Assembly: GCA_026415155.1 (NCBI GenBank)
Contig: JAOAHQ010000067.1
Location: 62,001 to 126,000 of the forward strand
Origin: Rhodocyclaceae bacterium
Lineage (GTDB): Bacteria; Pseudomonadota; Gammaproteobacteria; Burkholderiales; Rhodocyclaceae
Direction of reading: 5' to 3'
Length of the DNA stretch: 64,000 nucleotides
Shown here: positions 38,355 through 50,201 of the stretch, in pieces
Layout of the letters: each line of letters opens with the position of its first letter
Numbering within the stretch: the stretch's first letter is position 1
Made by a program: the position numbers and the translations under genes
The notes under the pieces: model-generated
What the model saw: only the letters and a program-made list of their open reading frames with translations
Told to the model about the DNA's origin: nothing
Databases searched by the model: none

Positions 38355-41180
38355 ATGATGAAACAAATGTTGTCGACCTCGTATCTCTTCGGTGCGAACG
38401 CCCCCTATGTCGAGGAGCTCTACGAGGCCTATCTCGCCAATCCGACCGCCATCGATCCCGCCTGGCGCGACTATTTCGACAAGCTTGCCAACCTGCCGGG
38501 CGTGGGCGCCTATCAGGGGCCGGATGTCGCGCATACGCCGGTGATCGCCTCCTTCGCCCAGCGCGCCAAGGAGGGCTGTCTGCGCGTGATGCAGACGGCG
38601 CACAGCAGCGAGAAGCAGACCAAGGTGTTGCAGCTCATCAACGCCTATCGTTTCCTCGGCAATCGCTGGGCGCAGCTCGATCCCTTGAAGCGTCATCCGC
38701 GCCCTGAGGTTGCCGAGCTCGAACCCTCCTTCTATGGCTTCACCGAAGCGGATCTTTCCGCGACCTTCCGCACCGGCTCCTTCGACATGGGCGTCGAGGA
38801 AGCCACCTTGCGCGAGATCCTCGAGGCGCTGCGTTTACGCTATTGCGGCCATATCGGGGCCGAGTACATGTACATCGCCGACGTGCAGCACAAGCGCTGG
38901 ATCCAGGCGCGCTTCGAGCCGCCGCGCGCCCAGCCGCGCTATAGTCCGGAAGACAAACGCCGCTTCCTCCTGTGCCTGACGGCCGCCGAGACGCTCGAGC
39001 GCTATCTGCATACGCGTTACGTCGGTCAGAAGCGCTTCTCGCTCGAAGGGGGCGAATCGATGATCGTGGCGATGGATCAGCTCATTCGCGCGGCCGGCAG
39101 CCGCGGCGTCAAGGAGATCGTCATCGGCATGGCGCACCGCGGCCGCCTGAACGTGCTCGTCAATACGCTCGGCAAGCAGCCGAAGATGCTCTTCGACGAA
39201 TTCGAGGGCAAGAAGAAATCGAATCTGCTCGCCGGCGACGTCAAATACCACATGGGCTATTCGTCGGATGTCGCGACGCCCGGCGGCCCCGTGCATCTGA
39301 CGCTCGCTTTCAATCCTTCACATCTCGAGATCGTGAACCCTGTCGTCGAGGGCTCGGTCTATGCGCGTCAGCTGCGCCGCGGCGAACGCGGCAAGGACGA
39401 GGTACTGCCGGTGCTGATCCACGGCGATGCGGCGGTGGCCGGCCAGGGCGTCAACCAGGAGATGCTCAACTTCTCGCAGACGCGCGGCTATGGCACGGGT
39501 GGCACCGTGCATATCGTCGTCAATAACCAGATCGGCTTTACGACCTCCGATCCGCGCGATCTGCGCTCTTCGCTCTATTGCACCGACATCTTCAAGATGG
39601 TCGAGGCGCCGATCTTCCATGTCAATGGCGACGATCCCGAAGCGGTGGCCTTCGTCACCGCGCTCGCCCTCGAGTTCCGGCAAGAATTCAAGAAAGATGT
39701 CGTCGTCGATATCGTCTGTTTCCGCAAGCTCGGCCACAATGAGCAGGACGAGCCGATGGTCACGCAACCCTTGATGTACAAGAAGGTCGCGGCGCATCCC
39801 GGCACGCGCAAGCTCTATGCCGAGAAGCTCATCAGCCAGGGCGTGATCGCGCCGGGTGAGGACGAGCAGATGATCCAGGATTACCGCGCCGCACTCGACG
39901 AAGGGCGGCATCTTTCCGATCCTGTCATTACCGACTACAAGAGCACGACGGCGATCGATTGGTCGCAGCACGTCAATGTGCCCTACACCGAGAAATGCGA
40001 CACCACCGTGCCGCTTAAGGAATTGCAGCGGCTCGGCCAGCGGCTGGCCGAGATTCCGGCCAATTTCACGCTGCATCCGCGCGTGCAGAAGATCATCGAT
40101 GACCGCCGTCTCATGGCGGCCGGCAAGCTTCCCGTCGACTGGGGCATGGCCGAGAACCTCGCCTATGCCACCTTGCTCGCGGCGGGCTTCGGCGTGCGCA
40201 TCTCGGGCGAGGATGTGGGGCGCGGTACCTTCTTCCATCGCCATGCCGTCTTGCATGATCAGAACCGCGAGCGGTGGGATGAGGGCACCTGGCTGCCGTT
40301 ACAGCATCTGCAAGAGACGCAAGGGCGCTTCCAATGCTATGACTCGGTGCTCTCCGAAGAAGCGGTGCTCGCCTTCGAATATGGCTATGCGACGGCCTCG
40401 CCCAACGAGCTGGTGATCTGGGAGGCGCAATTCGGCGATTTTGCCAACGGCGCGCAGGTCGTCATCGACCAGTTTCTCGCCGCCGGCGAAGCCAAGTGGG
40501 GGCGCGCCTGCGGCCTTGTGCTGTTCTTGCCGCATGGCTATGAAGGCCAAGGGCCGGAGCATTCCTCGGCGCGCGTCGAGCGCTATCTGCAACTGTCGGC
40601 CGAATTCAACTGGGAAGTGGTGATGCCCTCATCAGCCAGCCAAATCTTTCACCTCTTGCGCCGGCAGATGCTGAGAAAGCAGAGGAAGCCCTTGATCGTG
40701 TTCACGCCGAAATCCCTGCTGCGCCACAAGGATGCCGCCTCCCCGCTGGAGGATCTTGCCAACGGCACCTTCCAGACGGTGATCGGCGAAGTCGAGCCCC
40801 TCGATGCGAAGAAGGTGACGCGCGTGATCCTCTGCGCCGGCAAGGTCTATTACGAACTCGCACATGCGCGCCGGGAGCAAGGCTGCGAGCACATCGCGAT
40901 CCTGCGCACGCCGCAGCTCTATCCGATGGACGATCGGCGCATCGCCGAAGAGCTCAAGAAGTTCCCCAACATGAAGGAACTCGTCTGGTGCCAGGAGGAG
41001 CCCGAAAACCAGGGCGCCTGGTACGCGAAGCACCATACCCTCGCGCCGCTCGTCAAGAAAGGCCAGTCATTGCACTGCGTTTCGCGGCCGGCCTCGGCCT
41101 CGCCGGCCGTTGGCAGCCAGGCCGTGCATGCCGAGCAGCAAAAACGCCTGATCGCCGACGCACTCGGCGCGCTCAAATAA
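38355..41180 (+). CDS. sucA: 2-oxoglutarate dehydrogenase E1 component
   Basis: Thiamine-diphosphate-dependent decarboxylase of the 2-oxoglutarate dehydrogenase complex. The 941-aa protein shows the N-terminal E2-binding segment SYLFGANAPYVEELY, the ThDP region with HGDAAVAGQGVN and NNQIGFTTSDPRD, and the C-terminal transketolase-like domain. A good AAGGAAAGG site precedes the ATG at 38355. sucB follows after 18 bp. Confidence 0.96.
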   Translation: MMKQMLSTSYLFGANAPYVEELYEAYLANPTAIDPAWRDYFDKLANLPGVGAYQGPDVAHTPVIASFAQRAKEGCLRVMQTAHSSEKQTKVLQLINAYRFLGNRWAQLDPLKRHPRPEVAELEPSFYGFTEADLSATFRTGSFDMGVEEATLREILEALRLRYCGHIGAEYMYIADVQHKRWIQARFEPPRAQPRYSPEDKRRFLLCLTAAETLERYLHTRYVGQKRFSLEGGESMIVAMDQLIRAAGSRGVKEIVIGMAHRGRLNVLVNTLGKQPKMLFDEFEGKKKSNLLAGDVKYHMGYSSDVATPGGPVHLTLAFNPSHLEIVNPVVEGSVYARQLRRGERGKDEVLPVLIHGDAAVAGQGVNQEMLNFSQTRGYGTGGTVHIVVNNQIGFTTSDPRDLRSSLYCTDIFKMVEAPIFHVNGDDPEAVAFVTALALEFRQEFKKDVVVDIVCFRKLGHNEQDEPMVTQPLMYKKVAAHPGTRKLYAEKLISQGVIAPGEDEQMIQDYRAALDEGRHLSDPVITDYKSTTAIDWSQHVNVPYTEKCDTTVPLKELQRLGQRLAEIPANFTLHPRVQKIIDDRRLMAAGKLPVDWGMAENLAYATLLAAGFGVRISGEDVGRGTFFHRHAVLHDQNRERWDEGTWLPLQHLQETQGRFQCYDSVLSEEAVLAFEYGYATASPNELVIWEAQFGDFANGAQVVIDQFLAAGEAKWGRACGLVLFLPHGYEGQGPEHSSARVERYLQLSAEFNWEVVMPSSASQIFHLLRRQMLRKQRKPLIVFTPKSLLRHKDAASPLEDLANGTFQTVIGEVEPLDAKKVTRVILCAGKVYYELAHARREQGCEHIAILRTPQLYPMDDRRIAEELKKFPNMKELVWCQEEPENQGAWYAKHHTLAPLVKKGQSLHCVSRPASASPAVGSQAVHAEQQKRLIADALGALK

Positions 41181-41198
41181 CTGCTACGGAGAGAGATC

Positions 41199-42437
41199 AT
41201 GCTGATCGAAGTCAAAGTCCCGCAACTGTCCGAATCCGTTGCCGAAGCGACGCTGGTGTCCTGGCACAAGAACGTCGGCGATCTCGTGGCGCGCGACGAA
41301 AATCTCATCGACATCGAGACCGACAAGGTCGTGCTCGAGCTGCCGGCGCCCGAATCCGGCGTGCTTGTCGAAGTGTTGAAAGGCAATGGCGATACCGTCA
41401 CCTCGGGTGAGCTGATCGCCCGCATCGACACCGAAGCCAAGGCCAGCGCGACTGCTGCTGCCCCCAAGGGAGCCGAAAAAACGGCGGCGCCCGCCAAGCC
41501 TGCCGCCCAGCCTGCGATGGGGCCGGCAGCGCGCAAGGCGCTCGCCGAGAAGGGGCTTGAAGCTTCCGCCGTGCAGGGCACAGGCCCCGGCGGTCGCATC
41601 ACCAAGGCCGATGTGCTCGCCGTGGCTGCCCCGGCGGCAGCCACGACGGCGGCCGCCTCTGCCGTCCCACCAGCGCCGACTTTCACGAGCTCGCTGCCGC
41701 AGCCGCCGGTCGTCAATCCCGATGCGATCATCGGCGAGCGCCCGGAGCAGCGCGTGCCGATGTCGCGGCTGCGCGCCCGCATCGCCGAGCGTCTGCTGCA
41801 ATCCCAAGCGCAAAACGCCATCCTCACCACTTTCAACGAGGTGAACATGGCGCCGGTGATCGAACTGCGGAAGAAATATGCCGAGAAGTTCGAGAAGGAG
41901 CACGGCGTGCGGCTGGGCTTCATGAGCTTTTTCGTCAAGGCCGCCATCGCGGCGCTCAAGAAGTTCCCGATTCTCAATGCCTCGGTCGATGGCAACGACA
42001 TCGTCTATCACGGCTATTTCGACATCGGCATCGCAGTGGGCAGCCCGCGCGGCCTCGTCGTGCCGATCCTGCGCGATGCCGACCAGATGTCGCTCGCGCA
42101 GATCGAGAAGAAGATCGCCGAGTTCAGCGCCAAGGCCAAGGATGGCAAGCTCTCCTTGGAAGAGCTCACCGGCGGCACCTTCTCGATTTCCAACGGCGGC
42201 GTGTTCGGCTCGATGCTCTCGACACCGATCATCAACCCGCCGCAATCGGCAATCCTCGGCATCCATGCGACGAAGGAGCGGCCGGTGGTTGAAAATGGCC
42301 AGATCGTCATCCGGCCGATCAACTACCTCGCGCTTTCCTATGATCATCGCATCATCGATGGCCGCGAGGCGGTGCTGGGGCTCGTCACCATCAAGGAAGC
42401 GCTCGAGGATCCGGCGCGCCTGCTGCTCGACATCTAA
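41199..42437 (+). CDS. sucB: Dihydrolipoyl succinyltransferase (E2 of 2-oxoglutarate dehydrogenase)
   Basis: E2 core of the complex. The 412-aa protein has one lipoyl domain with the lipoylated Lys in [11 protein letters not shown], an Ala/Pro linker, a peripheral-subunit-binding domain ([13 protein letters not shown] and [12 protein letters not shown]), a second linker and the catalytic acyltransferase domain ending with [13 protein letters not shown]. The second linker, about residues 155-162 (AVPPAPTF), is encoded by a copy of the 24-bp motif. Confidence 0.96.
   Translation: MLIEVKVPQLSESVAEATLVSWHKNVGDLVARDENLIDIETDKVVLELPAPESGVLVEVLKGNGDTVTSGELIARIDTEAKASATAAAPKGAEKTAAPAKPAAQPAMGPAARKALAEKGLEASAVQGTGPGGRITKADVLAVAAPAAATTAAASAVPPAPTFTSSLPQPPVVNPDAIIGERPEQRVPMSRLRARIAERLLQSQAQNAILTTFNEVNMAPVIELRKKYAEKFEKEHGVRLGFMSFFVKAAIAALKKFPILNASVDGNDIVYHGYFDIGIAVGSPRGLVVPILRDADQMSLAQIEKKIAEFSAKAKDGKLSLEELTGGTFSISNGGVFGSMLSTPIINPPQSAILGIHATKERPVVENGQIVIRPINYLALSYDHRIIDGREAVLGLVTIKEALEDPARLLLDI
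41661..41684 (+). repeat. 24-bp dispersed motif, copy 10 (in sucB)
   Basis: GCCGTC, spacer CCACCA, then GCGCCGACTTTC. It encodes AVPPAPTF in the flexible inter-domain linker of SucB. Confidence 0.86.
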
Positions 42438-42447
42438 GGAGGCGAAC

Positions 42448-43890
42448 ATGGCCCAACGACAATTCGACGTAGTGGTGATCGGCGGCGGCCCCGGCGGCTA
42501 TGTCGCGGCGATCCGCGCCGCGCAGCTCGGCTTTGCGACGGCCTGCATCGAATCGGAATCCTATGCCGATCCGAAGGGCGAGGTGCGCTTGGGCGGCACC
42601 TGCTTGAACGTCGGCTGCATTCCGTCCAAGGCGCTGCTGCGTTCCTCCGAGCTCTTCGATGAGGCCAACCACGCCTTCGTCATGCACGGCATCTCGGTCG
42701 AGAACGTCAAGATCGATGTCGCGACGATGATGCGCCGCAAGGACAACATCGTGACGCAGCTCACGCAGGGCATTCGCGGCCTGTTCAAGAAGAACAAGGT
42801 GACATTGATTGCCGGCCGCGGCAGCTTCGCCGGACGCGAGGACGAGCGCTGGCAGATCGCCGTCACGGCGAAGGACGGCGCGACGGAGATCGTCGCCGCC
42901 ACCCACGTCATCATCGCCACCGGCTCCGTGCCGCGGCAGCTGCCGGGCATTCCGGTCGACAATGAAACGATCTGCGACAACGTCGGCGCGCTTTCTTTCA
43001 CCGCCGTGCCGAAGCGGCTTGGCGTGATCGGTGCAGGCGTCATCGGGCTGGAGCTCGGCTCGGTCTGGAAGCGGCTGGGCAGCGAGGTGACGATCCTCGA
43101 AGCGCTGCCTGATTTCCTTGCTGCTGCCGATCCGGCTGTCGCCAAGGAAGCCTGGAAGATCTTCACGCAGAAGCAGGGCCTGAAGATCGAGCTGGGCGCA
43201 AAGATCACGGACGTTAAGCTCGGCAAGCAAGGTGTCGCGATCGACTACGAGACGCAAGCGGGGGCCTTTACGCTCGAGTGCGACAAGCTGATCGTCTCCG
43301 TCGGGCGCGTGCCGAATACGGCAGGCTTGGGCTGCGATAACGTGGGCTTGAAGCTCGACGAGCGCGGCCGCATCGCCGTCGATGAACATTGCCGCACCAA
43401 TCTCGACAACGTCTGGGCGGTCGGCGACGTCGTGCGCGGGCCGATGCTCGCCCACAAGGGCATGGAAGAGGGCGTGATGGTCGCCGAACGCATCGCCGGC
43501 CAGGCCGGGCACGTCAATTACGAGGCGATCCCCTGGGTCATCTACACGCATCCGGAAATCGCCTGGGTCGGCAAGACCGAGACGCAGCTCAAGAACGAAG
43601 GCATCGAGTATCGGGCCGGCCAGATTCCCTTCCTCGCCAATGGCCGCGCGCTCGGTCAGGGCGATACCACCGGCTTCGTCAAGATGCTTGCTGAAGCCAA
43701 GACCGACCGCATCCTCGGCGTGCATGTGATCGGCACCAATGCTTCTGAGCTCATCGCCGAGGCCGTCGTCGCGATGGAATTCGGCGCCGTCTCCGAGGAC
43801 ATTGCGCGAATCTGCCATGCCCACCCGACGCTCTCGGAAGTCATGCACGAGGCGGCATTGGCGGTGGATAAACGGCCGCTGCATTTCTAA
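42448..43890 (+). CDS. lpdA: Dihydrolipoyl dehydrogenase (E3)
   Basis: FAD flavoprotein that reoxidises the lipoyl groups of E2. The 480-aa protein has [17 protein letters not shown], the redox disulfide [13 protein letters not shown], the second nucleotide-binding motif [13 protein letters not shown] and the C-terminal HAHPTLSE catalytic His-Glu. The ATG at 42448 follows AAGGAGG with good spacing; the frame continues upstream across sucB but without homology. Confidence 0.96.
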   Translation: MAQRQFDVVVIGGGPGGYVAAIRAAQLGFATACIESESYADPKGEVRLGGTCLNVGCIPSKALLRSSELFDEANHAFVMHGISVENVKIDVATMMRRKDNIVTQLTQGIRGLFKKNKVTLIAGRGSFAGREDERWQIAVTAKDGATEIVAATHVIIATGSVPRQLPGIPVDNETICDNVGALSFTAVPKRLGVIGAGVIGLELGSVWKRLGSEVTILEALPDFLAAADPAVAKEAWKIFTQKQGLKIELGAKITDVKLGKQGVAIDYETQAGAFTLECDKLIVSVGRVPNTAGLGCDNVGLKLDERGRIAVDEHCRTNLDNVWAVGDVVRGPMLAHKGMEEGVMVAERIAGQAGHVNYEAIPWVIYTHPEIAWVGKTETQLKNEGIEYRAGQIPFLANGRALGQGDTTGFVKMLAEAKTDRILGVHVIGTNASELIAEAVVAMEFGAVSEDIARICHAHPTLSEVMHEAALAVDKRPLHF

Positions 43891-43910
43891 AGGATCGAGA
43901 CGGGGATTGC

Positions 43911-45044
43911 TTGGTCGCGCATCGCATTCTCGGCGTCCCCGAAGACGGCATGATCCGCGCCTTCGAAGCGGCGCTCGCCGAGCGCGGCATCACGGCCGAC
44001 GAGGCGCAGCAAGCCGCCGCAAAGCGGCTGCAGCGGTTTTACGACGAGCTTATCGCCTTCAAGGCCGCACGCCGCACGCGGCTCAGAAAACTCTTCGTGC
44101 ATCCTGAACTGCCGCGCGGCGTCTGGTTTTGGGGCGGCGTGGGGCGCGGCAAGAGCTTCCTGATGGATGTCTTCTTCGCGGCCGTGCCGTATCGAAGAAA
44201 GCGCCGCGTGCATTTCCACGCCTTCATGCGCGAGGTGCATGAGCGCATGCAGGCGCTCAAGGACGAGGCCGATCCGCTCGCGCACGTGGCCGCCCAGGTG
44301 GCGAAGGAAACGCGCCTCATGTGTTTCGACGAGTTTCACGTTGCCGACATCGCCGATGCGATGATCCTCGGCCGGCTCATGGAGAAACTCTTCGCGGCGG
44401 GGGTGGTGTTTTGCATCACCTCGAATTATCCGCCCGAGGGGCTTTATCCCAATGGGCTCCATCGCGAGCGCTTCTTGCCGACGATCGCGCTGCTGCGAGA
44501 AAAGCTCGACGTGATCGAGGTCGATGCCGGCATCGACTACCGGCTGCGCGCCCTGGAGTCCGCGCCGGTGTATTTGCTGCCGGCCGACGGCGATGCCGCC
44601 GCCCTGCTCAAACGCATCTTTGCACAGGTGGCGCACGGCGAGGGGCATGAGCGGCCATTGTGGGTGCTCGGCCGCGAGATTCCCGTCGTGCATCGCGCGC
44701 CCGGGGTGGTCTGGTTCGATTTCGCCGTGCTCTGCGGCGGGCCGCGCTCGCAGAACGATTACCTCGAGATCGCCCACAATTTCCACACTGTCTTTCTCTC
44801 CGGCGTGCCGTGCATGGGCCCCGAGATGGCCAACGAAGCGCGGCGCTTCACCTGGCTCGTCGATGTGCTCTACGAGCATCGGGTGAAGCTGGTGGTCGCC
44901 GCCGCGGTGCCGGCCGAGGCGCTCTATGTCGCCGGGCCGCAGGCCGAGGAATTCAAGCGCACCGTCTCACGCCTCGTCGAGATGCGCTCCCACGAGTATC
45001 TCGCGAGCCCGCATCGGCGCTTCGAGACGCACGCGCCGGCCTGA
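43911..45044 (+). CDS. zapE: ZapE/AFG1-family ATPase
   Basis: A 377-aa AAA-type ATPase of the ZapE/AFG1 family; ZapE modulates the Z-ring under stress and AFG1 proteins aid membrane protein turnover. Walker A is GGVGRGKSFLMD, Walker B is LMCFDEFHV, and ITSNYPPEGLYPNGLHRERFLP is the arginine-finger region. The annotated start is TTG at 43911, which has only a weak upstream purine run; an ATG at 43950 (MIRAFEAALAERG) is a serious alternative. It follows lpdA by 20 bp. Confidence 0.9.
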   Translation: MVAHRILGVPEDGMIRAFEAALAERGITADEAQQAAAKRLQRFYDELIAFKAARRTRLRKLFVHPELPRGVWFWGGVGRGKSFLMDVFFAAVPYRRKRRVHFHAFMREVHERMQALKDEADPLAHVAAQVAKETRLMCFDEFHVADIADAMILGRLMEKLFAAGVVFCITSNYPPEGLYPNGLHRERFLPTIALLREKLDVIEVDAGIDYRLRALESAPVYLLPADGDAAALLKRIFAQVAHGEGHERPLWVLGREIPVVHRAPGVVWFDFAVLCGGPRSQNDYLEIAHNFHTVFLSGVPCMGPEMANEARRFTWLVDVLYEHRVKLVVAAAVPAEALYVAGPQAEEFKRTVSRLVEMRSHEYLASPHRRFETHAPA

Positions 45045-45081
45045 TCAGAGGCCGTCATGGCGGTCGGCTAGAATCGACCGC

Positions 45082-46317
45082 ATGTCGCTGCTCTCGAGCC
45101 TCCTCGTCTTGATCGTCACCGCCCGTCTGCTCGGCGGGCTCTTCAGTCGCCTCAATCAGCCTGCGGTGATCGGCGAAATGCTCGCCGGCATCCTGCTCGG
45201 GCCCGCCGTGCTGGGCTTCATCGAGCCGACGCGGGCGCTCTCGGGCGTCTCGGAGCTCGCCGTGTTTCTCGTCATCCTCGCCGCCGGTCTCGAGATGCGC
45301 TTCGACGAAGTCATCGCGGCGATGAAGGGGAAAGGGCTGCGCTTGGCATTGCTTGCCTTCTTCATCCCCTTCCTCGGCGGGATGGCGGTGGCGCTCGCCT
45401 ACGAGCTCGATGCGATGCGCACGGTGTTCCTGGGCCTGTGCATCTCGATCACCGCCTTGCCGGTGGCGGCGAAGATCCTCGACACGCTGGGGCTGCTCAA
45501 CACGCCGATCGGCCGCGCCGCGATCGCCACGGCGATCCTCAACGACATCGCGGCGATGCTCGTGCTCGGCGTCGTGCTCGTCTTGCCGCCGCAGCCCGAT
45601 TTCGCGGCGGTGGGCGTGTCCATCGGCAGCGCGCTGGTCAAGCTCTTGGCGCTCGCCGGCCTCGTCATCCTGCTCAACTATGGCCTTGCCGTGCTCGAGC
45701 GCAAGGGCTTCAGCGTCCAGGTGGTGCCGGAGCAGCTCGTGCGCTGGCTCGGCCCGGAGGCGCTGTTCGGCATCGTGCTGCTCTTCGTGCTCGCCTTCGG
45801 CTCGGTGAGCGAGATCCTGGGCTTTCATTTCGTCATCGGCGCCTTCTTCGGCGCGCTACTGCTCGACAAGCGCTACTTCCTCGCCTCGCGTTACAACGAG
45901 CTCAAGCGCACGCTCGATTCGGTGACGGGCGGCTTTCTCGCGCCGGTGTTCTTCGCCTACCTCGGGCTCAAGTTCGATTTCGATGCGATCCGCGACTGGG
46001 GCTTCGTCACGGCGGTGCTCGCCGTCTCGATCGCCACCAAGCTCCTCGCCGGCGTCTGGGGCGGGCAGCTCATGGGCATGGCGCGGCGCGAGTCGCTCGC
46101 CCTGGGCGGCATGCTGAATGGCCGCGGCGTCATGGAGCTCGTCGTGGCGAGCATCGCCTATGAGCGCGGCTTCATCGGCCCGCACATGTTCTCGACCCTC
46201 GTGCTGATGGGCGTAGTGACGACGCTGATCACGCCGTGGCTCGTGGCGCGGGCGCTGCCGCCGGCGCAGCTCGCCGCCTATCGCGCACGGCACGCGGCTA
46301 ATCGAGCAGACGCTTGA
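45082..46317 (+). CDS. CPA2-family cation:proton antiporter
   Basis: A 411-aa integral membrane protein with about 12 helices of the monovalent cation:proton antiporter-2 (Kef/NapA-like) family. The paired acidic motif appears as [10 protein letters not shown] in a mid-protein helix. It lacks the cytoplasmic RCK/TrkA-N domain of KefB and KefC, so it is a bare exchanger of Na+ or K+ for protons. The ATG at 45082 begins a classical first helix. Its 3' end overlaps the convergent mutS gene by 20 bp. Confidence 0.88.
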   Translation: MSLLSSLLVLIVTARLLGGLFSRLNQPAVIGEMLAGILLGPAVLGFIEPTRALSGVSELAVFLVILAAGLEMRFDEVIAAMKGKGLRLALLAFFIPFLGGMAVALAYELDAMRTVFLGLCISITALPVAAKILDTLGLLNTPIGRAAIATAILNDIAAMLVLGVVLVLPPQPDFAAVGVSIGSALVKLLALAGLVILLNYGLAVLERKGFSVQVVPEQLVRWLGPEALFGIVLLFVLAFGSVSEILGFHFVIGAFFGALLLDKRYFLASRYNELKRTLDSVTGGFLAPVFFAYLGLKFDFDAIRDWGFVTAVLAVSIATKLLAGVWGGQLMGMARRESLALGGMLNGRGVMELVVASIAYERGFIGPHMFSTLVLMGVVTTLITPWLVARALPPAQLAAYRARHAANRADA

Positions 46318-48889
46318 GCGCGTAGAGCTGCTCGAGCGCCTGGCGCGGAGAAAGCTCGTCTGGATCGAGCGCGGCGAGCGCTGCCAAGGCCGGATGCTCG
46401 GCTGCTTCCATAGCCTCGACAGTCGGCGCTGGCGGGACGGCCTCGGCAGGAGTGAAGAGATCGGGCTGCACGCCCTCCGCGGCGGCGCGGTTTTCGAGTT
46501 CGACGAGACGGCGCCGGGCTTCGCGCAAGACCGCCGGCGGGATGCCGGCCAGCTGGGCGACCTGCAGGCCATAGGACTGCGAGGCCGGCCCTGCTTCGAC
46601 GGCATGGAGGAAGACCACCGAATCGCCATGCTCGACGGCATCCAGATGCACATTGGCGCAGGCCGGCTGCTCTTCCGCGAGCCGCGTCAGCTCGAAATAG
46701 TGGGTGGCGAAGAGCGTGAAGGCGCGGTTCTTCTCGAGCAGATGCCGGGCGATCGCGAAGGCGAGCGCGAGGCCATCGAAGGTCGAGGTGCCGCGGCCGA
46801 TCTCGTCCATCAAGACGAGCGATTTGTCGTTGGCCTGGTGGAGGATCGCCGCCGCTTCGGTCATCTCGACCATGAAGGTCGAGCGGCCCGAGGCGAGGTC
46901 ATCCGCGGCGCCGATGCGCGTGTGGATCGCCTCGAGCGGCCCCAGCCGGCAACTCGCCGCCGGCACGAAGCTGCCGCAATGGGCGAGCAGGGCGATCAGC
47001 GCGACCTGCCGCATGTAGGTCGATTTGCCGCCCATGTTGGGGCCAGTGATGATGAGCATGCGGCGCTGTGGATGCAAATCGAGGTCGTTGGCGATGAAGG
47101 CCTCGACCTGACGCTCGACGACCGGATGACGGCCGGCGCGGATTTCGAGGCAAGGGTAGTCGACGAACTCGGGCTGGCAATAGCCATAGCGCCGCGCCGC
47201 CGTGGCGAAGGCGGCCAGGCCATCGAGTTCGGCGAGCGCGCGGGCGATGCGCTGCAGGGCGGGAATGGGCGCGGCGAGCGCTTCGAGCAATTCGTCGTAA
47301 AGGCGCTTTTCGAGCGCGAGGGCGCGCTCGCTCGCCGAGAGCGCCTTGTCCTCGAAGGCCTTGAGTTCCGGCGTGATGTAACGCTCGGCGTTCTTGAGCG
47401 TCTGCCGCCGGCGGTAATCGGCCGGCACCTTGTCGGCGTGCGCGTGCGTGACCTCGATGTAGAAGCCATGCACCTTGTTGTATTCGACCTTGAGGCTGGG
47501 AATCTGCGTGCGCTCCCGCTCGCGCGCCTCGAGTTCGAGCAGGAATTGCCCGCAGTTGGACTGGATGGCGCGCAGCTCGTCGAGCTCGGGGCAAAAGCCC
47601 GGCCGGATCGCGCCGCCATTGGCGATCAGCGCCGGCGGCTCGTCGGCCAGCGTCGTGGCAAGCTGCCGCAAGGCTTCAACCGGCACGGCGAGCGCCTCGG
47701 CGAGTTCGGCAAGCCGCCCGGGGAAGGGTGCGATGAGAGCGGCGATCTCGGGCAGCTTCGCCAGCGTGTCGCGCAAGGCCGCGAGTTCGCGCGGGCGGGC
47801 GGATTTGAGCGCGATGCGGCTCGTGATGCGTTCGACATCGGCGCTGCCCTTCAGCGCAGCGATCAGCGCATCGAGCGGCCCGGCCTCGAGCAAGGCGGCG
47901 ATCGCGGCGTGACGCTGGGCGGCTTGCCGCCGGTCGGCGAGCGGATGGTGGAGACAGTGCTTGAGCCAGCGCGTGCCGGCGGCGGTCACACAGGTATCGA
48001 AGAGCGAAAAGAGGGTCGGGGAAGCCTCGCCGCGCAAGGTTTCGGTGATTTCGAGGTTGCGGCGCGTCGCGGCATCGAGTCTCAGCCACTGCGATTCGCG
48101 CTCGAAGACGAGGCCCGTGATGTGCTTGAGCGCAGCGAGTTGCGTCGCCTGGGCGTAGCGCAACAGCGCGCCGGCGGCGCCGACCGAGAGCGTCGTATCG
48201 ACGTCTTCGGGCAGAAAAGCGGCCAGATCGCGCGTGCCGAACTGCGCCGTCAAGACCTGCGTCGCGGCCGCGGCATCGAAATGCCAGGCGGGCCGTCTGA
48301 CCAGCACCGACTTTTGCGCATCAAAGGCGAGCTCGACGTCCTCGCCGAGCAGGATTTCAGCTGGCGCTAGACGCGTCAGCTGCGCCGGCAGTTGCGACAT
48401 CGCCGTTTCCATGAGGCGCAGCTCGCCGCTCGCGAGATTCAGCCAGGCGAGGCCCAGGCGCGCCTGGCCGGGATGGATCGCCAGCAGGAGGCTATCGCGC
48501 GCCTCATCGAGCAGGGCGGCGTCGGTCAGCGTGCCCGGCGTGACGATGCGCACGATCTGGCGCTCGACCGGCCCTTTGCTCGTCGCCGGATCGCCGATCT
48601 GCTCGCAGATCGCCACGGCCTGGCCGAGCTTCACAAGCCGCGCGAGATACTGCTCGCTGGCGTGATAGGGCACGCCGGCCATCGGGATCGGCTGGCCGGC
48701 GGATTGGCCGCGCTGCGTGAGCGTGATGTCGAGCAGGCGCGCCGCCTTTTCGGCATCTTCGTAGAAGAGCTCGTAGAAGTCGCCCATGCGGAAGAAGAGC
48801 AGCGTCTCGGCGCCCACCGCGGCCTTGTGGCGGAACCATTGCTGCATGACCGGCGTGTGGCCGGAAAGATCGGGGTGCTGAGCCGTCAT
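46298..48889 (-). CDS. mutS: DNA mismatch repair protein MutS
   Basis: Mismatch recognition ATPase. The 863-aa protein has the mismatch-binding Phe motif [11 protein letters not shown] near residues 31-41, the clamp region, Walker [15 protein letters not shown], Walker [18 protein letters not shown] and the C-terminal helical part. The start at 48889 ([13 protein letters not shown]) gives the family N-terminus; the frame continues 38 codons upstream without homology. Two copies of the 24-bp motif lie inside, one near the N-terminus and one in the C-terminal linker. The 227-bp spacer to pyrD shows no clear feature. Confidence 0.96.
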   Translation of the reverse strand: MTAQHPDLSGHTPVMQQWFRHKAAVGAETLLFFRMGDFYELFYEDAEKAARLLDITLTQRGQSAGQPIPMAGVPYHASEQYLARLVKLGQAVAICEQIGDPATSKGPVERQIVRIVTPGTLTDAALLDEARDSLLLAIHPGQARLGLAWLNLASGELRLMETAMSQLPAQLTRLAPAEILLGEDVELAFDAQKSVLVRRPAWHFDAAAATQVLTAQFGTRDLAAFLPEDVDTTLSVGAAGALLRYAQATQLAALKHITGLVFERESQWLRLDAATRRNLEITETLRGEASPTLFSLFDTCVTAAGTRWLKHCLHHPLADRRQAAQRHAAIAALLEAGPLDALIAALKGSADVERITSRIALKSARPRELAALRDTLAKLPEIAALIAPFPGRLAELAEALAVPVEALRQLATTLADEPPALIANGGAIRPGFCPELDELRAIQSNCGQFLLELEARERERTQIPSLKVEYNKVHGFYIEVTHAHADKVPADYRRRQTLKNAERYITPELKAFEDKALSASERALALEKRLYDELLEALAAPIPALQRIARALAELDGLAAFATAARRYGYCQPEFVDYPCLEIRAGRHPVVERQVEAFIANDLDLHPQRRMLIITGPNMGGKSTYMRQVALIALLAHCGSFVPAASCRLGPLEAIHTRIGAADDLASGRSTFMVEMTEAAAILHQANDKSLVLMDEIGRGTSTFDGLALAFAIARHLLEKNRAFTLFATHYFELTRLAEEQPACANVHLDAVEHGDSVVFLHAVEAGPASQSYGLQVAQLAGIPPAVLREARRRLVELENRAAAEGVQPDLFTPAEAVPPAPTVEAMEAAEHPALAALAALDPDELSPRQALEQLYALKRLLD
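46418..46441 (-). repeat. 24-bp dispersed motif, copy 11 (in mutS)
   Basis: On the minus strand: GCCGTC, spacer CCGCCA, then GCGCCGACTGTC. It encodes AVPPAPTV in the MutS C-terminal linker (about residue 817). Confidence 0.85.
48292..48315 (+). repeat. 24-bp dispersed motif, copy 12 (in mutS)
   Basis: GCCGTC, spacer TGACCA, then GCACCGACTTTT. It is antisense to mutS and encodes QKSVLVRR, a different frame from other copies. Confidence 0.78.
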
Positions 48890-49116
48890 GGGCTTGATGG
48901 CATGGAAATGCGTACCGTCAGAATGGTCAAGGACAAGCGGCAAGGCGGCCGGCTCATGGTTCGCGGGCGGGGCATCCGTGAGGCTCGGGCGCGGGGCGCC
49001 CACAACTCGCGGGCGCTCGGACTAGTGGGCGCCTTTCCCGCGCCCTGCGCCAACGGCTGCCGACGCCCGCTCACAAATCGCCGCCCCCTGCCGCTTCCCT
49101 CCCCGGTGGGTTCGGA

Positions 49117-50130
49117 TCATGCAGCGCGCGTCGCGGCGACGCACTCGGCGACGAGGCCGGGGCCGCGGAAGACGAGGCCGGAGTAAAGCTGCACGAGGCT
49201 GGCGCCTGCTTCGAGCTTGGCCTTGGCCTTTTCACCGTCGACGACGCCGCCGGCGGCGATGATCGGCACTTCGCCGGCGAGCGCGCGGGAGAGTTTCTTC
49301 AGCACCTCGGTCGAGCGCTCGAAAAGCGGTGCGCCCGAAAGCCCCCCAGCCTCTTCGGCGTGCGGCAGGCCGGCGACTGCGCTGCGATCGAGGGTGGTGT
49401 TGGTGGCGATCACGGCGTCGATGCGGTGGCGTCTGAGCGCGTCGGCGATGGTGGCGATTTGCGCATCGTCGAGATCGGGGGCGATCTTGAGCACGAGGGG
49501 AACGTATTTGCCGTGCTGCTGGGCGAGTTCGGCCTGTTTCGCCTTCAGTGCGCCCAGTAGGGCATCGAGTTCCGCTTCGCCTTGCAAGGCGCGCAAGTTC
49601 TTCGTATTCGGCGAGGAGATATTGACCGTCACGTAGCTCGCGTGCGGGTAGGCTTTCGTGAGGCCGATCAGATAGTCGTCGGCGGCGCGCTCGATCGGCG
49701 TATCGGCATTCTTGCCGATGTTGATGCCGAGGATGCCGCGGTAGCGCGCTGCCTTGACATTCGCCAGCAGCGCATCGATGCCGTGATTGTTAAAGCCCAT
49801 GCGGTTGATGATGCCCTCGGCCTCAGGGAGGCGAAACAGGCGCGGTTTCGGATTGCCCGGCTGCGGGCGCGGCGTGACGGTGCCGATTTCAAGGAAGCCA
49901 AAGCCCCAAGTGGCGAACCCGTCGATCGCCTCGCCGTTCTTGTCGAGGCCGGCGGCGAGACCAATCCGGTTGGGGAATGAAAGCCCCATCACTTCGACGG
50001 GCGTCGCCGGCAGCGGCTTGCCCGGGCCGATCAGCGCGCCGCGGATGCGCAAGGCCGCAATGGCCATCTCGTGCGCGGTTTCGGGATCGAGGGCGAAGAC
50101 AAAGGGCTTGAGGAGGCAATAGGGGAGCAT
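49117..50130 (-). CDS. pyrD: Dihydroorotate dehydrogenase (quinone)
   Basis: Class 2 membrane-associated DHODH for pyrimidine synthesis, passing electrons to quinone. The 337-aa protein has the N-terminal amphipathic quinone segment ([16 protein letters not shown]), the FMN site [14 protein letters not shown], the catalytic Ser in [11 protein letters not shown] and the C-terminal [12 protein letters not shown]. It is divergent from the DUF411-like gene. Confidence 0.95.
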   Translation of the reverse strand: MLPYCLLKPFVFALDPETAHEMAIAALRIRGALIGPGKPLPATPVEVMGLSFPNRIGLAAGLDKNGEAIDGFATWGFGFLEIGTVTPRPQPGNPKPRLFRLPEAEGIINRMGFNNHGIDALLANVKAARYRGILGINIGKNADTPIERAADDYLIGLTKAYPHASYVTVNISSPNTKNLRALQGEAELDALLGALKAKQAELAQQHGKYVPLVLKIAPDLDDAQIATIADALRRHRIDAVIATNTTLDRSAVAGLPHAEEAGGLSGAPLFERSTEVLKKLSRALAGEVPIIAAGGVVDGEKAKAKLEAGASLVQLYSGLVFRGPGLVAECVAATRAA

Positions 50131-50201
50131 GGCGGGGAGATTCTACCGGCCCCACCGAAGGTCGCGTTATCCTTTGCTCTCATCCCAACGAGGAGGCAGC
50201 G